Positions 7,011 to 13,192 of a stretch of DNA of 13,192 bases are shown here, piece after piece. A program made the position numbers and the translations under genes. Within the stretch, counting starts at the first letter, position 1, and the number at the start of each line of letters is the position of its first letter. This DNA is from an uncultured Selenomonadaceae bacterium. GTDB lineage: Bacteria > Bacillota > Negativicutes > Selenomonadales > Selenomonadaceae. The notes under the pieces were generated by a model that saw only the letters and a list, made by a program, of their open reading frames with translations, was not told where the DNA came from and did no database searches. The stretch is from assembly GCA_905236145.1 (NCBI GenBank), contig CAJOOE010000058.1, forward strand, positions 1-13,192. Direction: 5' to 3'.

Positions 7011-7796
7011 ATGTTTGAAAATGTAAAATTGATTGCAAGCGATTTGGACGGGACTTTGCTTTTAAACGGTACACAGAAATTGCAGGCGAATACCTGCGAC
7101 TTGATAGAGGAAATTATAAATCGCGGAATAAAATTTGTGGCGTGCAGCGGTCGCCGGTACGAAAACTTGCAAAGGCTTTTCGCTCCGGTCAAAGATAAAA
7201 TTGATTATGTTTGCGATAACGGCTGTATTGCTTACGTCGGCGGGAAAGTCGTTTACCGGGCGACGATGCCGAAAGATTTGGGGAGGGAGCTTATCCGGGA
7301 GATTCGCCGGACAAAGACCGAAGATGTTTTCGTCGCCTGTGAAAAGAATTGCTACATTCAAGCCGACAGACCGGAATTTATAAAATATATGCGGGAAGTT
7401 GTGGATTTTGATGTGACTCCGGTTGAAGATATTTTTGATTTGCCGGAAGAGTACATGAAAATTTCTTATTTTGAAGAAAAGGGATTGACCGAAACCGATT
7501 CCCTGAAAAAAATTTTCGGCGACAAACTTACAATGCAGACGGGCGGTGCGGCTTGGTTCGACACGATCCCGAAAAATGTAAACAAGCGGACGGCGTTTGA
7601 AAAAATTTCGGAGCATTTGAACGTCAAGCCGGAAAATTGCATAATGTTCGGCGACAACGACAACGACAGGGAAATTTTGAATTATGTCGGTCTGCCGATT
7701 GTCGTGGAGAGTGCAAAAGAAAGTATCCGTCGGCTCGGAAAGATGACGACGGACACGGTGGAAAATAAACTTGAGGAAATTTTGAAAGAAATTTAA
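7011..7796 (+). CDS. HAD-superfamily phosphatase, Cof/IIB type
   Basis: A 261-residue cytoplasmic hydrolase of the haloacid dehalogenase superfamily, subclass IIB (Cof-like). Motif I is DLDGT (11-15), with nucleophile D11 and acid D13. Motif II is CSGRR (45-49) and the motif-III lysine is probably K192 in NVNKRTAFEKI. The metal-binding motif is FGDNDND (213-219). Between about 85 and 185 lies the alpha/beta cap of type C2B. Relatives dephosphorylate sugar phosphates, pyridoxal phosphate or FMN-type metabolites, often loosely; the substrate cannot be told. The ATG is preceded by GGGAGA at 7000-7005, close to the start. It lies 25 bp after the outer-membrane transporter gene with no terminator between, so the two probably share a transcript, although a functional link is not obvious. 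Confidence 0.92.
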   Translation: MFENVKLIASDLDGTLLLNGTQKLQANTCDLIEEIINRGIKFVACSGRRYENLQRLFAPVKDKIDYVCDNGCIAYVGGKVVYRATMPKDLGRELIREIRRTKTEDVFVACEKNCYIQADRPEFIKYMREVVDFDVTPVEDIFDLPEEYMKISYFEEKGLTETDSLKKIFGDKLTMQTGGAAWFDTIPKNVNKRTAFEKISEHLNVKPENCIMFGDNDNDREILNYVGLPIVVESAKESIRRLGKMTTDTVENKLEEILKEI

Positions 7797-7807
7797 AAAA
7801 ATTTTTT

Positions 7808-7850
7808 GCGGCTCGGTTGCCCGGATTTTTCCGGGTAATTTTTTTGCCGC
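7808..7850. terminator. Nested bidirectional terminator between convergent genes
   Basis: An inner hairpin pairs CCCGGA (7820-7825) with TCCGGG (7830-7835) around a TTTT loop. It can be extended by three more pairs, one of them G-U, and is followed by seven T (7839-7845). This is a good terminator for the plus-strand HAD gene. An outer pair, GCGGC (7808-7812) with GCCGC (7846-7850), encloses it. On the minus strand that outer stem is followed by A6 then T7, so it can also stop the polyamine operon. Confidence 0.8.
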
Positions 7851-7852
7851 CT

Positions 7853-9001
7853 TCAACTCAAACGATTTTTGAAATTTTCATAACCGAAATTTTTTATCAA
7901 GTGCAATTCGCCGGAAGATTTCAAATCGTAAATCGCCGGCAATTTCATTCCGTTAAAAGTATTGTTCTTGACCATTGTATAAATTGCCATATCCTCAAAA
8001 ATAATTTTGTCGCCGTCGGCAAGCGGCTTGTCGAAAGAATATTCTCCGACAACGTCGCCGGCAAGACAGGTCGCCCCGCCGAAACGATAATTGAATTTTT
8101 TTTCGCCGACTTTTCCGGCTCCGATTATATTCGGGCGGTAAGGCATTTCGATAACGTCCGGCATGTGACATTCCGCACTTGCGTCAATTATTGCGTTTGA
8201 AATTCCTTTTCGCTCCGGCTGAATCTCCAAAACTTGAGCGATTAAAAAGCCTGCATTCAGAGCGACAGCCTCGCCCGGCTCAAGGTAAATTTGCAGGTCG
8301 TAATTTTCTTGAAACCGGCGAATAATTTTTTTCAATCGGTTTATGTCATAAGATTTTTTTGTTATGTGATGACCGCCGCCCAAATTCAAAAACTTTACCC
8401 GGTGCAAAATTTCGGAAAAATTTTTCTCGACGACTTCCGCAGTTTCCTCCAGAGCGTCGGAATTTTGTTCGCAGAGGGTGTGAAAATGCAAGCCGTCCGG
8501 AATTTTTACAAGTTCCGGGCTTGCGTTTTTGAAATCTCCGATCCGGACACCGAGCCGGGAATTTTCGTCGCAGGGGTCGTAAATCGAAATTTTTTGCGTC
8601 GAATGTTCCGGATTTATTCGCAGAAAAATTTTTTTCCCCGCCGCCTTTACAATCCCGGCAAACTTTTCAACCTGCCGAAAAGAATTGAAGTAAACGCAGT
8701 CGCAAATTTTTGCAAGTTCCTCAATTTCGGATTTTTTGTAAGCCGGCGAAAAGACATGATTTTCTCCGGGAAAAAATTCTGCGGCAAGCCTTGCCTCGTA
8801 AAGTCCGGAAGAAGTCGTACCGCTCAAATATCTTGAAATCAGCGGATAAAAATAAAAGCCGGAAAAACATTTCTGTGCAAGCAAAATTTTCGCACCGGTC
8901 GTTTTTTGAATTTCCGACAAAACTTTAAGATTTTCCGTCAAAAGTTTTTCGCTTATGATATAAGCCGGCGTCTCGACTTCCGGCAAAATTTTTTCAATCA
9001 T
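7853..9001 (-). CDS. nspC: Carboxynorspermidine/carboxyspermidine decarboxylase
   Basis: A 382-residue PLP-dependent, fold-type III (alanine racemase-like barrel) decarboxylase. It removes CO2 from carboxyspermidine or carboxynorspermidine to give spermidine or norspermidine. The PLP lysine is K44 in LAQKCFS. Other marks are the HFHTLCEQ stretch (172-179), the phosphate-binding GGG (208-210), EPGEAV (241-246), and the active-site cysteine C278 in SAECHMPDV. I chose the ATG at 9001, which overlaps the TGA of the dehydrogenase gene as ATGA and has GGAG 8 bases upstream. A start 33 bases earlier would intrude on that gene and adds no conserved sequence. The overlap suggests translational coupling with the preceding enzyme of the same pathway. 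Whether the product is spermidine or norspermidine depends on the diamine available and cannot be read here. Confidence 0.94.
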   Translation of the reverse strand: MIEKILPEVETPAYIISEKLLTENLKVLSEIQKTTGAKILLAQKCFSGFYFYPLISRYLSGTTSSGLYEARLAAEFFPGENHVFSPAYKKSEIEELAKICDCVYFNSFRQVEKFAGIVKAAGKKIFLRINPEHSTQKISIYDPCDENSRLGVRIGDFKNASPELVKIPDGLHFHTLCEQNSDALEETAEVVEKNFSEILHRVKFLNLGGGHHITKKSYDINRLKKIIRRFQENYDLQIYLEPGEAVALNAGFLIAQVLEIQPERKGISNAIIDASAECHMPDVIEMPYRPNIIGAGKVGEKKFNYRFGGATCLAGDVVGEYSFDKPLADGDKIIFEDMAIYTMVKNNTFNGMKLPAIYDLKSSGELHLIKNFGYENFKNRLS

Positions 9002-10200
9002 TCCACAATCTCCGGCGAAAAAGTTTCGATCCACGAAAGACCGAATTTGTTTAAAGCGTCCATGAAGGGATCCGGATTAAATTCTTCGACGTTGCGAACG
9101 CCTTTTAAATTCCATTCGCCGGTCGCAAGCATCGCCGCACCTATCATCGCGGGAACGCCGGTCGTGTAAGAAATTGCCTGAGAGCCGACTTCCCGGAAAC
9201 ATTTTTGATGATCGCAGACATTGTAAACATAATAATCGCGGGGCTTGCCGTCCTTCTTCCCGTGAATTATGCAACCGATATTTGTTTTTCCGACGGTGCG
9301 TGAACCCAAACTTGCCGGATCCGGCAGGACGGCTTTCAAAAATTGGAGCGGGACAATTTTTTGCCCGTTGAAGTCAATCGGCTTGATCGAAGTCATTCCG
9401 ACATTTTCCAAACATTTCAAATGCGTCAAATAACTCTGCCCGAAAGTCATAAAAAATCTTATCCGCTTTATTCCGGGAATATTTTTTGCAAGAGATTCCA
9501 ATTCTTCATGATAAAGCAAATACATATCCTTTTGACCGATTTCCGGGAAGTTGTAAACTCTTTTTATCTCCATCGGCTCGGTTTCTATAAATTGTCCGTT
9601 CTCGAAATAACAGCCGTTCGCGGTGACCTCGCGAATATTTATCTCCGGATTGAAATTTGTTGCAAAAGGATAGCCGTGATCTCCGGCGTTGCAGTCCAAA
9701 ATATCAAGCGTTTCGATTTCGTCAAAATGATGTTTCAGAGCGTAAGCGGTAAAAATTCCGGAAACGCCCGGATCAAACCCGCAACCCAAGACGGCGGTAA
9801 TTCCGGCGTTTTTGAATTTTTCGTCAAATGCCCACTGCTCACGATATTCAAATTTTGCGGCATTTTCCGGCTCGTAATTCGCCGTGTCAAGATAATTTTT
9901 CTTCGTACGAAGGCAAGCCTCCATAATTTTCAAATCTTGATAAGGCAGGGCAAGATTCATTACAACGTCGGGATTAAATTTTTCGATAAGGTTTACAAGT
10001 GCATTGATGTCATTTGCGTCAACTTGTGCGGTGGAAATTTTCGCGGAAGTCTTGCCGGAAATTTTATCTTTGAGTTCGTCGCATTTTTTTATTGAACGAC
10101 TTGCAATACAAATTTCGTCGAAAACTCCGGAATTTTGTGCACATTTGTGTGCGGCAACACTTCCCACACCGCCGCAACCGATAATCAAAACTTTGCTCAA
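8998..10200 (-). CDS. Carboxynorspermidine/carboxyspermidine dehydrogenase (saccharopine dehydrogenase-like)
   Basis: A 400-residue oxidoreductase of the saccharopine dehydrogenase family. In the alternative polyamine pathway it reductively joins aspartate beta-semialdehyde to putrescine or diaminopropane to form carboxyspermidine or carboxynorspermidine. The N-terminal Rossmann fold has GCGGVGS (8-14). After the second strand comes ASRS (33-36), which suggests NADPH rather than NADH. CGFDPGVSG (140-148) is typical of this subgroup. The identification rests equally on the neighbour: the next enzyme, NspC, overlaps it by 4 bp. I chose the TTG at 10200, which has GGGGGGAG (10209-10216) at the right spacing. 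An in-frame TTG at 10218 immediately abuts that ribosome site and has no site of its own. True lysine-pathway saccharopine dehydrogenase is the main alternative and is less likely because of the pairing. Confidence 0.92.
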   Translation of the reverse strand: MSKVLIIGCGGVGSVAAHKCAQNSGVFDEICIASRSIKKCDELKDKISGKTSAKISTAQVDANDINALVNLIEKFNPDVVMNLALPYQDLKIMEACLRTKKNYLDTANYEPENAAKFEYREQWAFDEKFKNAGITAVLGCGFDPGVSGIFTAYALKHHFDEIETLDILDCNAGDHGYPFATNFNPEINIREVTANGCYFENGQFIETEPMEIKRVYNFPEIGQKDMYLLYHEELESLAKNIPGIKRIRFFMTFGQSYLTHLKCLENVGMTSIKPIDFNGQKIVPLQFLKAVLPDPASLGSRTVGKTNIGCIIHGKKDGKPRDYYVYNVCDHQKCFREVGSQAISYTTGVPAMIGAAMLATGEWNLKGVRNVEEFNPDPFMDALNKFGLSWIETFSPEIVE

Positions 10201-10208
10201 TTTATTAT

Positions 10209-10216
10209 CTCCCCCC
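10209..10216 (-). promoter_or_regulatory. Ribosome binding site fixing the TTG start of the dehydrogenase
   Basis: On the minus strand GGGGGGAG lies 8 bases before the TTG at 10200. An upstream in-frame TTG (10218) directly abuts this site, so the downstream TTG is the likely start. Confidence 0.75.
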
Positions 10217-10226
10217 AAAAAATATT

Positions 10227-11468
10227 TTACACATATCGCATATAAAATTTTGTCGCCAAAGGTACGCCGGTTTCTTCAGACAGAAACATATCGATCACAT
10301 TTACAAAGTCAATATTTTCTCTGTAACCTTCCGCCGAAAGTAAATCCCTGTACCGGAAATATTCTTGCTGAGGTACAAGCAGAAAGACAATTTTTTTGCC
10401 GCCCGATTCCTTCAAAGATTTCAAAAGCAGGTTGAAAGAAATTTGCCCGGACGAATCAATATATTCATCCGTCGCGTTTGTTTGAAAGACCGAATTGAAA
10501 AATCCGAATGTTTGAGGATTGAGGAAAAAAATTCGCGTCTTGTCTTGCAACGAATTAAACAAACTCAAGCCGTTTCTTTTCAGTGCAACGTCGTGATTTA
10601 AAACAAGATTATAAATGTCGCCGATAAAATCGACCGAGAAAAAAGGCGTTCGCATAAAAAGTTCCATATAATACCGGCTGAAAATATCCCGCATATCCAA
10701 AGATACCGTACCGCCGGCATCGTGATAAATTTTCTTGTCGGTGTAGGGATTTTCTTTCCCGCGAGCATACATTACAAGCCGATTGAAATTTACCGGCAAT
10801 TTCAGATAATCGGCGGCAAACAGACAATTCAAAATATCCTGGTCAAATTGCGGTCGCGGAAATTTTTCGGCGATATGCAACCCGATTTCTTTCATTTTGT
10901 CATCAAATTCCCTGAAAGCTTTTAAATTTACAGACAACATTCCTGCATTAAAATAATCTTCCGATTTAACCAAATTTTCTTCGACCGGATAAAATGTTTT
11001 CGGCATTTCCGGATCTTCAATACACACGGGGACGGCGGCAAGAATTTTTTCTCCGAGTTCCACATTCCAAAGTTCCGCTATATCGGTCGTCAAAAAAATA
11101 TCCGAATCGAGATAAATTATCTTCTCAATTTCCGGCGGTATAATTTTCGGAATCAACAGGCGGTATAAAGTGCCGAATGAAAAAATCCTTTGACTCCGTT
11201 CCGGCATTATTCCCTGCCAAAAATTTATTTCATCCGGCATAAGAGTTTCGACGTTATAAAATTTTACTTCAAAGTTTCCGCCTTTTGCATTTTCGCCGGC
11301 AACCAAAATTTCAAACTTTTTCCGATTCTCTCCGGTCAAAGTATTGTCGTGCAGAATATGAACGGTTACGCCGGACTTTGTATTTTCAAAAATCGACTTC
11401 ATACACATGCCGACAAACTTGGAATATTTGCCGGTCTTGTCATACATACCGAAACAAACGTGAATCAC
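10227..11468 (-). CDS. Glycosyltransferase family 8 protein with extra C-terminal region
   Basis: A 413-residue protein whose first ~280 residues are a GT-A fold, family 8 glycosyltransferase (retaining; LgtC/glycogenin-like, commonly UDP-glucose or UDP-galactose donors). The metal-binding DxD is DSD 121-123 in IIYLDSDIFLT. FNAGMLSVNL (173-182) and FDQDILN (208-214) are family motifs. The usual HxxGxxKPW stretch is degenerate: IYHDAGG keeps H249 but lacks the KPW. Residues ~300-413 (from about LSLFNSLQDKTRIFFLNPQT) are an added alpha/beta-looking region I cannot name. There is no signal peptide or membrane helix, so it acts on the cytoplasmic side, probably on a lipid-linked or surface glycan. 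The start is a GTG at 11468 with AAGGGAG (11477-11483) 8 bases upstream. It sits 33 bp after the chemoreceptor gene and 26 bp before the polyamine dehydrogenase. Confidence 0.88.
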   Translation of the reverse strand: MIHVCFGMYDKTGKYSKFVGMCMKSIFENTKSGVTVHILHDNTLTGENRKKFEILVAGENAKGGNFEVKFYNVETLMPDEINFWQGIMPERSQRIFSFGTLYRLLIPKIIPPEIEKIIYLDSDIFLTTDIAELWNVELGEKILAAVPVCIEDPEMPKTFYPVEENLVKSEDYFNAGMLSVNLKAFREFDDKMKEIGLHIAEKFPRPQFDQDILNCLFAADYLKLPVNFNRLVMYARGKENPYTDKKIYHDAGGTVSLDMRDIFSRYYMELFMRTPFFSVDFIGDIYNLVLNHDVALKRNGLSLFNSLQDKTRIFFLNPQTFGFFNSVFQTNATDEYIDSSGQISFNLLLKSLKESGGKKIVFLLVPQQEYFRYRDLLSAEGYRENIDFVNVIDMFLSEETGVPLATKFYMRYV

Positions 11469-11476
11469 AAAATTTA

Positions 11477-11483
11477 CTCCCTT
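11477..11483 (-). promoter_or_regulatory. Ribosome binding site fixing the GTG start of the GT8 gene
   Basis: Minus-strand AAGGGAG ends 8 bases before the GTG at 11468. A TTG at 11486 immediately abuts this site and is therefore unlikely to be the start. The protein then begins MIHVCFGMYD, as expected for the first strand of a GT8 fold. Confidence 0.7.
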
Positions 11484-11501
11484 CAAATTTTCACGCCGAA
11501 G

Positions 11502-13192
11502 TTAAATTCCTTCGATTGCGTGTTTGACTCTTTCCGCACCTTTGAAAATTTTGAATTTCGCCGCAGATTCAGCAAGAGCGTCGGCAAGTTCGGAAAGTTT
11601 TTTTCCGGCTGTGGCAACTTCGTCGATTGATGCGGACTGTTCTTCCGTCGCCGCACTGACGGACTCCGTTTCCGCTCCCACGTCTTTCCCGGAGCGATTG
11701 AGTTCGTCCATCGACTCGACCAATTTATCCACCCGCTCGGAGGCGGTTTTTGCGTTCGTCAAAATTTCTTCCGCATGATTTGTGAGCATATCTATTGCGT
11801 CGGTGATATTCTTGAAAGAATTTCCCGCCTCCGCAACAACGACCTTTCCGGATTCGACTTCGCCGTTGCCGCGTTCCATTTGCTCCAAAGCCTGATCAAT
11901 TTCCGTCTGAATGGTGGAAATAAGTTCGGCGATCTGTTGAGCGGCAAGGTTTGAACTCTCCGCCAACTTTCTCACTTCGTCCGCAACGACCGCAAAACCT
12001 CTGCCCGCCTCACCTGCACGGGCGGCCTCAATCGCGGCGTTCAAGGCAAGCAAATTTGTCTGCTCGGCAATGTTCGCTATCGTCGCACTGATATTTCCGA
12101 TTTGCGTTGAACGCTCGGCAAGTTTCTTGATGACGTTCACGGATTTATCGACACTTTCCGCAACCGCCGACATTTGATTTACCGCACCGCTTACAGCCGC
12201 TTGACCGGAGTCGGCAATTTCTTCGACGTTTTTCGCGGCATCGACCGAAGAATTTGCCTTCACTTCAAAATTTTGCAAAAGTTCCGCAAATGCTCTGATG
12301 TCCTCCGTCGAACGCTCGACAGCCGCAATTTGTTTCCTTGAATTGTCCGAAACATTTCCGATTGACGCTGCGACCTGCTGCGTCGCCAATGCACTTTGAC
12401 TCGCGTTTTCGTTGAGTTGGGCGGCGAAAGTTGCCGCGTCCTTTGCATTTCGCTGAATGTTTTCTATGAGTTTCCGCAAATTTTCTATCGTGTTCGCGTA
12501 AACTTCGGTGAGTTTTCCGAATTCGTCATTTGATTGAGGAGTTGCCTCGACCGTCAAATTTCCGGCGGCAAGTTCCTTTGAAACGTCCGTCAAATAATGA
12601 ATCGACGACAAGACGGATCTGCTCAAAGCCAATGCCATAAAAATCGAAAACAGAACGACTATTACAATGCTCACGATCAAAATTATTCTCGTCTGATTGT
12701 ACTTCGCTCCGGACTCGACGACCTCCTCATGTATGAAGTCTTTCCGGTTGTCCAGAATACGATTTATTTTCGCTCCGATAAATGCGTAATCGTCGCTTGC
12801 TTTTTCCAGAAGTTTGGAGGCCTCGGCAGTCTTTCCCTGTTTCGCCAAAGCCATGACTTCGGCGGAATTTTTCTTGTATCTGTCCCAAGCCGATCGCATT
12901 TCCGAAAAATCGCCGGCAACTTTTCCGGAAAGATTCGGTTGAATTGCGTCGAATGTTATGTCAATCTGATCCGCCAACTTCTTTGTCTGCTGTGCGGCGT
13001 GTATCCTCGTCGGCAAAGTCACCGCATCGACAACGGCAAATTCTCCCTGCCGGTAATCACTCATCGCCCGGCTTGATTCGGACGCGGAAATTACGCCCTG
13101 CAAATGCTCCGTCGCTATCCGGAGTGCACCGTCGTTTATTGAAGAAAGACTGAACGCGGAATAAATCCCGTTACCCACAAAGGCGACTATCA
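11502..13192 (-). CDS. Methyl-accepting chemotaxis protein, 5' end cut by window
   Basis: A transmembrane chemoreceptor that senses outside signals and controls CheA kinase through CheW. The frame stays open to the window edge with the hydrophobic residues IVAFVG, the end of the first membrane helix, so the true start lies beyond 13192; the GTG at 13178 is not the start. A sensory region of about 150 residues follows (about 13140-12700), predominantly helical and 4-helix-bundle-like. The second membrane helix, IILIVSIVIVVLFSIFMAL, is at about 12689-12627. A HAMP domain is at about 12626-12468. The signalling domain follows, with the hairpin tip EAARAGEAGRGFAVVADEVRKLAE at about 12029-11958. 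The protein ends AIEGI and has no NWxxF-type CheR tether. The ligand is unknown. It is the first visible gene of the minus-strand cluster. Confidence 0.96.
   Translation of the reverse strand, partial: IVAFVGNGIYSAFSLSSINDGALRIATEHLQGVISASESSRAMSDYRQGEFAVVDAVTLPTRIHAAQQTKKLADQIDITFDAIQPNLSGKVAGDFSEMRSAWDRYKKNSAEVMALAKQGKTAEASKLLEKASDDYAFIGAKINRILDNRKDFIHEEVVESGAKYNQTRIILIVSIVIVVLFSIFMALALSRSVLSSIHYLTDVSKELAAGNLTVEATPQSNDEFGKLTEVYANTIENLRKLIENIQRNAKDAATFAAQLNENASQSALATQQVAASIGNVSDNSRKQIAAVERSTEDIRAFAELLQNFEVKANSSVDAAKNVEEIADSGQAAVSGAVNQMSAVAESVDKSVNVIKKLAERSTQIGNISATIANIAEQTNLLALNAAIEAARAGEAGRGFAVVADEVRKLAESSNLAAQQIAELISTIQTEIDQALEQMERGNGEVESGKVVVAEAGNSFKNITDAIDMLTNHAEEILTNAKTASERVDKLVESMDELNRSGKDVGAETESVSAATEEQSASIDEVATAGKKLSELADALAESAAKFKIFKGAERVKHAIEGI

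Noticed and set aside
7062..7856. A 264-codon open frame on the minus strand across the HAD gene
   Set aside because: Antisense to a gene with all HAD motifs. The translation is low in recognisable features and no ribosome site precedes it.
8291..8836. A 181-codon plus-strand frame within the decarboxylase gene
   Set aside because: Shadow of nspC, with no start signal and no homology I can recognise.
9343..10095. A 250-codon open frame on the plus strand across the dehydrogenase gene
   Set aside because: It lies wholly antisense to a clearly conserved gene, has no ribosome site, and its translation shows no recognisable family. It reflects codon bias on the other strand.
13176..13178. GTG at 13178 as the chemoreceptor start
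   Set aside because: The frame continues upstream with hydrophobic residues that complete the first membrane helix, so the gene simply runs off the window.

Overview
The window looks like a piece of chromosome from a diderm Firmicute, most likely the class Negativicutes. Three things suggest this. The ribosomal genes run rpsK-rpsD-rpoA-rplQ, the order usual in Clostridia-type Firmicutes, and the S4 protein is the short type without N-terminal zinc cysteines. The ribosome binding sites are strong and purine-rich (GGAGG-like), and TTG or GTG starts are used. Finally, there is a real outer-membrane TpsB/FhaC-type barrel protein, which requires an outer membrane. The genus cannot be fixed from the sequence alone.

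Positions 1-2391 (+) are the end of the alpha ribosomal operon: rpsK (5' end cut by the window), rpsD, rpoA and rplQ, closed by a hairpin terminator at 2428-2462. Positions 2532-4329 (+) hold a small coiled-coil protein of unknown function and a Bcr/CflA-type MFS exporter. The exporter converges on, and overlaps by 18 bp, a ROK-family sugar kinase on the minus strand (4312-5214). The ROK gene has a good extended -10 promoter at 5257-5265. From the same intergenic region a plus-strand pair leaves in the other direction: a two-partner-secretion/BamA-superfamily outer-membrane transporter (5393-6985) and a Cof-type HAD phosphatase (7011-7796). This pair ends in a clear terminator that probably works in both directions.

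Positions 7853-13192 (all -) look like one transcription unit. It reads, in order, a methyl-accepting chemotaxis protein (5' end cut by the window), a GT8 glycosyltransferase with an unassigned C-terminal extension, carboxy(nor)spermidine dehydrogenase and carboxy(nor)spermidine decarboxylase. The last two overlap by ATGA and make spermidine or norspermidine by the aspartate-semialdehyde route. The spacings are 33 bp, 26 bp and a 4 bp overlap, and I see no terminator in the gaps.

No RNA gene, CRISPR array, insertion sequence, phage gene or attachment site was recognised. I did not find a convincing, wholly new system. The most interesting points are the polyamine pair sitting behind a glycosyltransferase and a chemoreceptor, the C-terminal extension of the GT8 protein, the TpsB transporter with no secreted partner in view, an insertion in RpoA, and the unknown coiled-coil protein placed directly after the ribosomal operon.
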